Assembly: GCF_900107105.1 (NCBI RefSeq)
Contig: NZ_FNOT01000013.1
Coordinates: 1 to 64,000, forward strand
Origin: Geodermatophilus africanus
GTDB taxonomy: Bacteria > Actinomycetota > Actinomycetes > Mycobacteriales > Geodermatophilaceae
Direction: 5' to 3'
Length of the DNA stretch: 64,000 nt
The position numbers were made by a program, and so were the translations under genes. Below the pieces are notes generated by a model. The model saw only the letters and a program-made list of their open reading frames with translations, did not search any database and had not been told where the DNA came from. This document shows, piece by piece, positions 58,068-64,000 of the stretch. How positions within the stretch are numbered: position 1 is the stretch's first letter; each line of letters starts with the position of its first letter.

Positions 58068-58988
58068 GTGCTCATCTCCGTGGACGACGGCCGTGCCCTG
58101 TACTTCGACGACGGGACACCGGTCACCGCGGCTTCTGCCGTGGCACCGCTCGGCGACGGCTGGCTGGTCGCCCAGGACGACTCCACGTCCGCGGCGTGGT
58201 GGCGGGCCGGCTCGGTCACCCCGGTGCGCCTCGTGCCGCCCGTGGAGGGGCACGACCGGTTCGGCGAGGCGGCCGGGACCAAGCGCCTCAAGCCCGACCT
58301 CGAGGTGGCCTGCCCCGCGGAGGTGGACGGCGAGCCGGCGGTCCTGTTGCTGGGCTCCGGCTCGACCAACCGGCGCACGCGCGGCGTGCTGGTGCGCCTC
58401 GACGACGGGCGGCCGGTCGTGCAGGCACGTGAGCTCGCGCCGCTCTACGCCGCCGTCGTGCAGCGCCTCGGGCTCGCGGCGGACCAGCTCAACCTCGAGG
58501 GCGCGGCACGGTGCGGCGACACCGTGCGGTGGTTCAACCGGGGCAACCTGGCGGCGGGAGTGCCCTCGGCCAGCGTCGAGGTGCCGGTGGCCGGGCTGGT
58601 CGACGCCGTCCTCGGGCGGGTGGGTGCCGGCTCGCTCCCCGTGGACCGGCCGCGGGTCCACGAGCTGGGCGAGGTGACCGGGGTGGGGCTCGCGGTCACC
58701 GACGCGATCGCCCTGCCCGACGGGCGGCTGCTGCTCAGCGCCGCCGCCGAGGACGCGCCCAACGCCATCGACGACGGGCCCGTGGTCGCCTCGGCGCTGG
58801 TGCTCGTCGACGGGGACACGGTGGTGGACGTCAGCCGGATCCCGGAGGTGGACGGGCGCGTGGCCAAGGTCGAGGGACTGGCCCTGCGCGCGGTCGCCGA
58901 CGGCGAGGCACAGCTGCTGGCCGTGGTGGACGACGACGACCCGTCCCGACCGTCCACGGCTCTGGAGCTCCGCGTCACGGTCGGCTGA
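58068..58988 (+). CDS. Conserved hypothetical protein, beta-propeller-like
   Basis: A 306-residue soluble protein made of repeated beta strands with Asp/Gly turns (ISVDDGRALYFDDGTPV, APLGDGWLVAQDDS, AVLLLGSGSTNRRTRGVLV, EGLALRAVADGEAQLL). The strand pattern suggests a beta-propeller. No signal peptide or catalytic motif is evident. The GTG start follows CAGGGT by six bases. It could be a hydrolase of the SMP-30-like type, but I see no metal site to support that. A tRNA gene follows. Confidence 0.65.
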   Translation: MLISVDDGRALYFDDGTPVTAASAVAPLGDGWLVAQDDSTSAAWWRAGSVTPVRLVPPVEGHDRFGEAAGTKRLKPDLEVACPAEVDGEPAVLLLGSGSTNRRTRGVLVRLDDGRPVVQARELAPLYAAVVQRLGLAADQLNLEGAARCGDTVRWFNRGNLAAGVPSASVEVPVAGLVDAVLGRVGAGSLPVDRPRVHELGEVTGVGLAVTDAIALPDGRLLLSAAAEDAPNAIDDGPVVASALVLVDGDTVVDVSRIPEVDGRVAKVEGLALRAVADGEAQLLAVVDDDDPSRPSTALELRVTVG

Positions 58989-58994
58989 GTCGCG

Positions 58995-59075
58995 TGCGGG
59001 AGGGGGGAGTCGAACCCCCACGCCCGAAGGCACCAGATCCTAAGTCTGGCGTGGCTGCCGTTACACCACTCCCGC
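58995..59075 (-). tRNA. tRNA-Leu (anticodon UAG)
   Basis: The minus strand begins GCGGGAGTGGTGTAACGGCA and ends with CTCCCGC plus discriminator A. The anticodon arm CCAGA-CTTAGGA-TCTGG gives TAG. A long variable arm (GCCTTCGGGC) marks a class II leucine tRNA. The T-arm GGGGGTTCGACTCCCCC is intact. CCA is not encoded. The 81-base length is normal. Confidence 0.96.
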
Positions 59076-59186
59076 GTGGGCCCGAGCATAGGGAGCTGGG
59101 CCGGCGGACTGCCGGAGCCGCCCGTGCGGGTGGCCCCTCGGCCGACGAACGCGCCCCGAGCGGCGCCGTCTGGCAGGCTGTCGCCC

Positions 59187-59417
59187 GTGCCTCGCGACCC
59201 TCGACAGATCCAGCTGGAGATCGACGCCGCCCGTGAGTCGCTCGCGGCCACCCTGGACCAGCTGGTTTACCGGAGCAGTCCGCAGCGACTGAAGTCGCAG
59301 GGGCAGGCCGCCGTCCAGCAGTTCCTGCAGACGCCGGTGGGCATGGCGGCGGTCGGCGCGGTCGGTCTGCTCATGACCCTCGTCCTGGTCCAGAAGGTCC
59401 GGCACCGCAACGACTGA
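59187..59417 (+). CDS. DUF3618 family short membrane protein
   Basis: A 76-residue protein: DPRQIQLEIDAARESLAATL is the DUF3618 motif, SPQRLKSQGQAAVQQFLQT is an amphipathic stretch, and GMAAVGAVGLLMTLVLVQKV is one membrane helix. It is a shorter relative of the gene at 19729. The GTG start follows CAGGCT by seven bases (leaderless pattern). The DUF427 gene starts one base after its stop. Confidence 0.82.
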   Translation: MPRDPRQIQLEIDAARESLAATLDQLVYRSSPQRLKSQGQAAVQQFLQTPVGMAAVGAVGLLMTLVLVQKVRHRND

Positions 59418-59418
59418 C

Positions 59419-59916
59419 GTGGCGCACCCGCGTCCCGACCCGGTCGGTCCGGGCCAGGAGTCGGTCTGGGACTACCCGCGCCCGCCCTCGGCCGAGGTGA
59501 CCGGGCGGCGGGTCGTCGTCGAGCTCGGCGGCCGGGTGGTCGCGAGCACCACCCGTGCGGTGCGCGTCTGCGAGACCAGCCACCCGCCGGTCTACTACGT
59601 GCCCCGCGAGGACGTCGCCGACGCCGTCCTGCAGCGCGCGGCCGACGGCTCGTGGTGCGAGTGGAAGGGTGCGGCGACCTACTGGGGCGTCGTCGTTGAC
59701 GGACGGCGGCACCCGGACGTGGCCTGGTCCTACGAGGACCCGGTGGAGCGCTACGCCGTCCTGCGCGGGGCGGTCGCCTTCTACCCGAGCCGGGTGGACC
59801 GCGCGCTCGTCGACGGCGAGGTCGTGCGCGCGCAGGCCGGGGACTTCTACGGCGGCTGGATCACCGACGAGGTGGTCGGCCCGTTCAAGGGCGAGCCCGG
59901 CACCTGGGGCTGGTGA
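59419..59916 (+). CDS. DUF427 family protein
   Basis: A 165-residue protein of DUF427: SVWDYPRPPSAEVTGRRVVV, VCETSHPPVYYVPREDV (the E-T-S-H-P-P-x-Y-Y core), CEWKGAATYWGV and RVDRALVDGEVV, then GGWITDEVVGPFKG. The fold is a small beta barrel; activity unknown. It is probably co-transcribed with the DUF3618 gene and convergent with the TetR gene. Confidence 0.92.
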   Translation: MAHPRPDPVGPGQESVWDYPRPPSAEVTGRRVVVELGGRVVASTTRAVRVCETSHPPVYYVPREDVADAVLQRAADGSWCEWKGAATYWGVVVDGRRHPDVAWSYEDPVERYAVLRGAVAFYPSRVDRALVDGEVVRAQAGDFYGGWITDEVVGPFKGEPGTWGW

Positions 59917-59919
59917 CCC

Positions 59920-60564
59920 TCAGCCCCTCGGTTTCCAGGTGGCCCGGAGCAGGGGCAGCGCGACGTCGGCCAGCACCTGGTCGGCGTAGTCCCGGGTGAC
60001 GGGGTGGCCGGTGATCAGCCACCGCTGGACCAGCGGGGCCATGAGGGCTTCGGCGGTCACGGTGCCGGCCAGGCCCGGGCGCAGCTCGCCGCGTGCCTCG
60101 GCGCGGGCGAAGACCTGCGCGAACGCGCGACGCCACACCCCGACCGGGCCGTCCCCGAAGGCCGCTCCCAGCGCGGGGTGGTGCGGGACGGTGGACAGCA
60201 GCGACTGGGTCGCCGCACCCATGGGTCCGTTGATCACGTCGACGATGGCGTACAGCACCTCCCGGAGGTCGCCCTCGAGCGACCCGGTGTCCGGCGGGGT
60301 GACGGTGGTGGCGTTCAGTTCGGTGATCGTGTCGGCGACGAGGTCCTGCTTGGTGCGCCAGCGGCGGTAGATGGTCGCCTTGCCGACGCCGGCCTCGGCG
60401 GCCACGGCGTCCATCGTCAGCGCGCCGTACCCGACCTCGGCCAGGAGACGCAGGATCGCCGCCCGGATCACGCCGTCCCGGCTGGGATCCCGGGGTCGTC
60501 CGCCACGGGAGGAACGCACCGACCCCGCTTCCTGCACAAGCACCATGGGGATGACCTTAGACAT
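59920..60564 (-). CDS. TetR-family repressor
   Basis: A 214-residue regulator. Helix-turn-helix region about 30-75: DGVIRAAILRLLAEVGYGAL, TMDAVAAEAGVGKATIYRRW. The ligand-binding half is of the TetR_C_16-like type (GPMGAATQSLLSTVPHHP). ATG 60564 is used; a Met six codons later is possible. It is divergent from the EAL gene and probably binds the palindrome at 60611. Confidence 0.93.
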   Translation of the reverse strand: MSKVIPMVLVQEAGSVRSSRGGRPRDPSRDGVIRAAILRLLAEVGYGALTMDAVAAEAGVGKATIYRRWRTKQDLVADTITELNATTVTPPDTGSLEGDLREVLYAIVDVINGPMGAATQSLLSTVPHHPALGAAFGDGPVGVWRRAFAQVFARAEARGELRPGLAGTVTAEALMAPLVQRWLITGHPVTRDYADQVLADVALPLLRATWKPRG

Positions 60565-60610
60565 TCAAGTGAACGTGGACGACGGGTTGTCAGCCGCATG
60601 TCGGCGCATT

Positions 60611-60626
60611 TAGTGCGCTTGCACTA
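60611..60626. promoter_or_regulatory. TetR-type operator overlapping the EAL gene promoter
   Basis: TAGTGC-GCTT-GCACTA is a perfect 6-base inverted repeat whose end forms part of TAGAAT (60625-60630), a good -10 element for the EAL gene. A second small palindrome, TTCAAGTGAA, covers the TetR start codon. Confidence 0.55.
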
Positions 60627-60683
60627 GAATGGCCGACCGCGCGCCTGTCCGGTCGGGTTGCGCGCCTCGGTCATCCTCGAGCG

Positions 60684-61769
60684 GTGGCGAGCACCGACGG
60701 ACGACTCCGGCGCCGGGAGTACTGGCACCTCCCCGCGCGAGCCACCCGGGTCCTGCTGGCGACCCCCGACGCGCACCTGCTGTCCGAGGTGGCGCGGATG
60801 GCACGGGCGCTGGGGCTGGCGGTGACGGCGTCCCCGGACCTGCTCGACCTCGACGACGAGGACGGCGGCCGCGGCGTCGACCGGTTGTTCCACCGGCTGG
60901 CCCGTGAGCTCACGACGGCGGAGGCCGAGGACCTGCGGGTGGCCACCGACCCGCCGGACGGCGGGGCCGCGCTGGCCGCCCGGCTGCTCACCGCCCCCAC
61001 GCTCGCCGTGGAGCTGGCCCGCCGCGGGGTCACCGCGGAGATCGGCCTGCTGGCCGAGGCGGAGCTGTGGTCGGTGTACCAGCCGATCGTCCGGCTGGCC
61101 GACCGCGAGGTGGTCGCCCAGGAGGCGCTGCTGCGCGGGACGGTCGACGGCCAGGAGGTCGGCGGGGAGGACCTCTTCTTCGTCGCGGAGTCCGCCGGCT
61201 GGCTGCCCCGGCTCGACCGCATCGGTCGTGAGTCGGCGATCACCGGCGCGGCACCCTGGCTCGGGGACGCCGACCTGTTCGTCAACTCTGACCCGGCGTC
61301 GGTGCACCGGCCGCAGGTGGAGCTGGCCGGCGCCGTCCAGGCGCTGGAGGACGCCGGCATCGACCCGTCCCGGCTGGTCGTCGAGGTGGGCGAGGTGTCC
61401 GCCGTCCGGGACCGCGGGCACCTGCTCTCGGTGCTCGAGCACCATCGCTCGCGGGGCTGGCGGGTCGCGCTGGACGACGTCGCGGCGGGTTGGTCGAGCC
61501 GCTCGCTGATGGCCACGGTGCGGCCCGACGTCGTCAAGCTGGGCCGGGCGCTGGTGCAGGCGCTGCCCGACGACGGCGCGCGCACGATGGTCCGCTCGGT
61601 CGTCGAGCTCGCGCACACCCTCGGCGCCCAGGTCGTGGCCGAGGGCGTGGAGACCGAGCGGGTCGCCGACGAGGTCACCCGGCTCGGCGCTGACCTGGGT
61701 CAGGGCTGGCTGTTCGGCCGTCCCGTCCCGCCGCCGGCGGCTCGAGTCAGTGCAGGCCCCAGCCGGTGA
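60684..61769 (+). CDS. EAL-domain protein, predicted c-di-GMP phosphodiesterase
   Basis: A 361-residue soluble protein. The N-terminal about 125 residues are a helical domain I do not recognise. The EAL domain (about 130-350) has REVVAQEALLRG (E-A-L), LFVNSDPAS (Asn), LVVEVGEVS (Glu), VALDDVAAGWSS (DD), PDVVKLGRAL (Lys), VVAEGVETE (Glu) and QGWLFGRP, so catalytic residues look present. No GGDEF domain is in the window. Expected to degrade c-di-GMP under control of the divergent TetR. Its 3' end overlaps the convergent gene by 23 bases. Confidence 0.9.
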   Translation: MASTDGRLRRREYWHLPARATRVLLATPDAHLLSEVARMARALGLAVTASPDLLDLDDEDGGRGVDRLFHRLARELTTAEAEDLRVATDPPDGGAALAARLLTAPTLAVELARRGVTAEIGLLAEAELWSVYQPIVRLADREVVAQEALLRGTVDGQEVGGEDLFFVAESAGWLPRLDRIGRESAITGAAPWLGDADLFVNSDPASVHRPQVELAGAVQALEDAGIDPSRLVVEVGEVSAVRDRGHLLSVLEHHRSRGWRVALDDVAAGWSSRSLMATVRPDVVKLGRALVQALPDDGARTMVRSVVELAHTLGAQVVAEGVETERVADEVTRLGADLGQGWLFGRPVPPPAARVSAGPSR

Positions 61770-62328
61770 GCGCGGGCCGGGCGTGCTCGTGCCCGAGGAC
61801 GCCGTAGGAGCCGGCCGGCAGCGCGAACAGGGCGCCGGCCGCGGGCTCGAGCCGCAGCCAGCGGGCGGTCAGGATGCGCAGCACGTGCCCGTGCGCGACC
61901 AGCATCACGTCGCCGTCCCCGAGCAGCGGCCGGGCGCGGTCGAGCACCCGGTCCACCCGCACGCCGACGTCCTGCGGTGTCTCCCCGGGCGTCTCCCCGG
62001 GGACGGTGCCGTCGACCCACACCGACCAGGTGCGGCCCATCTCCTCGCTGATCTCCGCCGTCGTCCGGCCCTCGTAGCCGCCGTAGTCGATCTCCACGAG
62101 GTCCTCGTCGGTGCCGGTCGGCGTGAGCCCCGCCAGCTCGGCGGTCCGCCGGGCCCGCAGCCGCGGGCTCACCCAGACGGCCGTGAACCGGCGGTCCCCG
62201 AACTCGCCGCGCAGCCGACGGGCCTGCTCCTCGCCCTCGGGCAGCAGCGGCAGGTCGGTGACGCTGGTGTGCTGGCCGCTGAGGCTCCACTCGGTCTGCC
62301 CGTGCCGCAGCACGACGATCTCGCCCAT
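61747..62328 (-). CDS. Histidine phosphatase family protein
   Basis: A 193-residue phosphoglycerate-mutase-like phosphatase. IVVLRHGQTEWSLSGQHTS has the nucleophilic His (RHG) and second Arg, VEIDYGGYEGRT supplies the Glu, and VMLVAHGHVLRILTARWL the second His. WSLSGQHTSVTDLPL replaces the usual N-x-x-x-R-x-Q-G and is typical of a large actinobacterial subgroup. Substrate is unknown. ATG with AGGAGGAC upstream. Confidence 0.93.
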   Translation of the reverse strand: MGEIVVLRHGQTEWSLSGQHTSVTDLPLLPEGEEQARRLRGEFGDRRFTAVWVSPRLRARRTAELAGLTPTGTDEDLVEIDYGGYEGRTTAEISEEMGRTWSVWVDGTVPGETPGETPQDVGVRVDRVLDRARPLLGDGDVMLVAHGHVLRILTARWLRLEPAAGALFALPAGSYGVLGHEHARPALTGWGLH

Positions 62329-62444
62329 GGGTCCTCCTCGCTGTGTCGGCGGTCACATCCCGGAAGAGCAACGGCCGCTGCGGGTGCTGCCGCGGACTGC
62401 AGACCCCGTGGCACCCGGCCGCGGGCCGACCCCCTGGAGGCAGC

Positions 62445-63299
62445 ATGACCGCCGTCGCGCCCAGCGACACCTTCTCGATCGGCGGGGACCTGCCCGTCCA
62501 CCGCCTCGGCTACGGCGCCATGCAGCTGCCCGGCCCCGGCGTGTGGGGCGAGCCGGCCGACCCGGAGAACGCCCGCCGGGTGCTCCGCGCCGCCGTCGAG
62601 CAGGGCGTGGACTTCATCGACACCGCCGACTCCTACGGCCCGGTGGTGAGCGAGCGGCTGATCGCCGAGGCGCTGCACCCCTTCCCGGAGGGCCTGGTCG
62701 TCGCGACCAAGGCCGGCCTCACCCGGCAGGGACCGGGCATCTGGACGCCGGTCGGCCGCCCGGCCTACCTCAAGCAGCAGGTGGAGCTGTCGCTGCGGAC
62801 CCTCCGGCTCGAGCGCATCGACCTGATCCAGCTGCACCGCATCGACGCCGAGGTGCCGCTGGCCGACCAGCTCGGCGCCTTCAAGGAGCTGCAGGACGAG
62901 GGCAAGGTCCGCCACATCGGCGTCTCGGAGGTCTCGGTGGCCGAGCTGGAGCAGGCCCGCGAGATCGTCGAGGTCGTCAGCGTCCAGAACCTCTACAACC
63001 TGACCAACCGGCAGTCCCAGGACGTCCTGGAGTACGCCACCGAGCACGGCATCGGCTTCATCCCGTGGTTCCCGATCGCGACCGGGGACCTGGCCGCGCC
63101 GGACAGCCCGGTCGCCGACATCGCCCGGGAGCTCGACGCCACGCCGTCCCAGGTGGCGCTGGCCTGGCTGCTGCACGCGTCGCCGGTGGTCCTGCCGATC
63201 CCGGGCACCAAGTCCCTCGAGCACCTGGCGGAGAACCTGGGCGCGGCCCAGCTGCGCCTCTCCGACGAGGACATCGCTCGCCTGGACGCGCTGGCCTGA
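62445..63299 (+). CDS. Aldo/keto reductase
   Basis: A 284-residue NADPH-dependent oxidoreductase. The barrel motifs are LGYGAMQLPGPGVWG, VDFIDTADSYGPVVSERLI (Asp and Tyr), VVATKAGLTR (Lys) and DLIQLHRID (His). NADPH-binding IPGTKSLEHLAENL closes the chain. It belongs to the YdbC/Tas-like group common in actinobacteria; substrate unknown. ATG with CTGGAGGCA upstream. Confidence 0.94.
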   Translation: MTAVAPSDTFSIGGDLPVHRLGYGAMQLPGPGVWGEPADPENARRVLRAAVEQGVDFIDTADSYGPVVSERLIAEALHPFPEGLVVATKAGLTRQGPGIWTPVGRPAYLKQQVELSLRTLRLERIDLIQLHRIDAEVPLADQLGAFKELQDEGKVRHIGVSEVSVAELEQAREIVEVVSVQNLYNLTNRQSQDVLEYATEHGIGFIPWFPIATGDLAAPDSPVADIARELDATPSQVALAWLLHASPVVLPIPGTKSLEHLAENLGAAQLRLSDEDIARLDALA

Positions 63300-63386
63300 G
63301 GAAGGACCCCTTGGAGCAGGCCCTCCCCGGCCGTCTCCCGGGCCCGGCCCCGAGCCTGCGAGGGGTGGGGAGGAGGCGGTCCTCTT
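63300..63386. repeat. Intergenic palindromic element shared by convergent genes
   Basis: It fills the whole gap. The left end GGAAGGACCCC follows the reductase stop. On the minus strand AAAGAGGACCGCCTCCTCCC follows the STAS gene stop and runs into CTCGCAGGCTCGGGG. It may be two overlapping copies in opposite directions. Confidence 0.65.
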
Positions 63387-63866
63387 TCAGCGCCAGCGGC
63401 GCAGCGTCCCCGGGCGGACCTGCCGCCGCAGCGGCCGGTCCTCGGCGCGCCGCGCGGGTCGTGCCTGGTACGGCAGACCCGCGCGGCGCGCCGGGGACGG
63501 TGAGCGTGGCGTGGGCAGGGGGGCGGCGGAAGGCGGGGCGACCTCGTCCACGGGCCCGTCGAGCTCGATCCGGTCGCCGAACCCGGCCGAGCGGACCAGG
63601 CGGCGCGTGGCCGCGGGCGCGCCCACGAGGCGGCAGCGGCGGCCGGCCGGTACCAGCGCGTCGGAGAACAGCGCGAGCACGCGCAGTCCGGAGCAGTCGC
63701 GGAACCGGGCGCCAGCGACGTCCACGACGACCGCGCCGCGACCGGACACGGCGGCCTCCTGCAGGGCCCGGTCGAGGCGCCCGGCGGCCGGGACGTCGAC
63801 GTCGCCGGTGAGCCGGACGACGACCTGGTCCGGCCCGCGGACGACGGCGATGTGCAGGTGCGGCAC
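63387..63866 (-). CDS. STAS-domain protein (anti-sigma-factor-antagonist-like)
   Basis: A 159-residue protein. The STAS domain (about 1-100): VVRLTGDVDVPAAGRLDRAL, GAVVVDVAGARFRDCSGLRV. The phospho-Ser position is in D-C-S-G-L, so regulation by phosphorylation is possible. The last about 55 residues are basic, Pro/Arg-rich and unlike the family. It may act in partner switching with kinases and anti-sigma factors, none of which is nearby. GTG start. Confidence 0.88.
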   Translation of the reverse strand: MPHLHIAVVRGPDQVVVRLTGDVDVPAAGRLDRALQEAAVSGRGAVVVDVAGARFRDCSGLRVLALFSDALVPAGRRCRLVGAPAATRRLVRSAGFGDRIELDGPVDEVAPPSAAPLPTPRSPSPARRAGLPYQARPARRAEDRPLRRQVRPGTLRRWR

Positions 63867-64000
63867 AGGAACTCCGGCAGGTGGAGCTGCTCCGCCGGCG
63901 GTCTCGGGCGGTGGACCGACGCTAACGCCGCAACGGCCGTCACGACAAACGGTGCTCGGCCGACTGCGCTGTGCGCTGGCGTGTCGCCGGAACCCCGTCG
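63867..64000. other. Window end, no feature seen
   Basis: Upstream region of the STAS gene. I see no start of another gene before the window ends. Confidence 0.4.

Overview
This is 64 kb of a very GC-rich actinobacterial chromosome. Frequent GTG starts, 1-4 base stop/start overlaps and many probable leaderless promoters fit that phylum. A cysteine locus (mec-cysO-cysM with clpS, pncB, an Rv1339-like hydrolase, rph and rdgB) and a ctaD-serB pair resemble mycobacterial gene order. The gene set, including a SipW/TasA-type locus and a lone FlbD-family gene, together with the style of the intergenic palindromes, suggests Geodermatophilaceae (Blastococcus, Modestobacter or Geodermatophilus). That family assignment is inference.

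Region 1, 0-12.7 kb, is an eroded accessory zone. It holds the 3' end of an IS256-family transposase and a second copy of its tail, an IS3-type remnant, the C-terminal half of an Lsr2 protein, a 3' fragment of tmRNA with its hairpin (a probable attachment site), the C-terminal half of a tyrosine integrase, fragments of a BBE-type FAD oxidase and a BASS transporter, and a frameshifted hydrolase. Intact genes here are cydAB (bd oxidase), a GYD protein, a large TPR protein divergent from an alpha/beta hydrolase, and a SnoaL-fused ECF sigma factor.

Region 2, 12.8-19.5 kb, holds the most interesting system. A TasA/camelysin-like secreted protein, an ER/SipW-type signal peptidase and a protein with degenerate receiver and HPt domains form an operon. 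Next to it are a second SipW-type substrate, an OmpR-family regulator and a PAS histidine kinase. The two substrate genes share a duplicated promoter with an 11-bp-phased direct repeat, the pattern bound by OmpR/PhoB regulators. I infer a regulated surface-fibre or surface-protein module.

Region 3, 19.7-41 kb, is mostly ordinary chromosome: a three-gene envelope-stress-type operon, an iron-box-controlled siderophore-interacting protein, a zinc metallopeptidase, a formate/nitrite-type channel, an ATP-grasp protein with a lipoprotein neighbour, DNA-repair-like and methyltransferase genes, a phosphoribosyltransferase-hydrolase fusion, transporters, a zinc alcohol dehydrogenase, an M23 peptidase and a CtaG-type assembly factor.

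Region 4, 41-64 kb, carries core metabolism: RlmA, CtaD, SerB, PncA/PncB, ClpS, Mec-CysO-CysM, a LigD-type polymerase, LtrA, Bcp, RNase PH/RdgB, tRNA-Leu(UAG), a TetR/EAL pair and others.

From 19.6 kb onward about twelve copies of a palindromic repeat of about 60-75 bp sit mostly right after stop codons. Two are nested one inside another, which suggests past mobility. Single-base deletions appear to break the 5' end of ctaD and two genes near 12 kb. They may be real or sequence errors.
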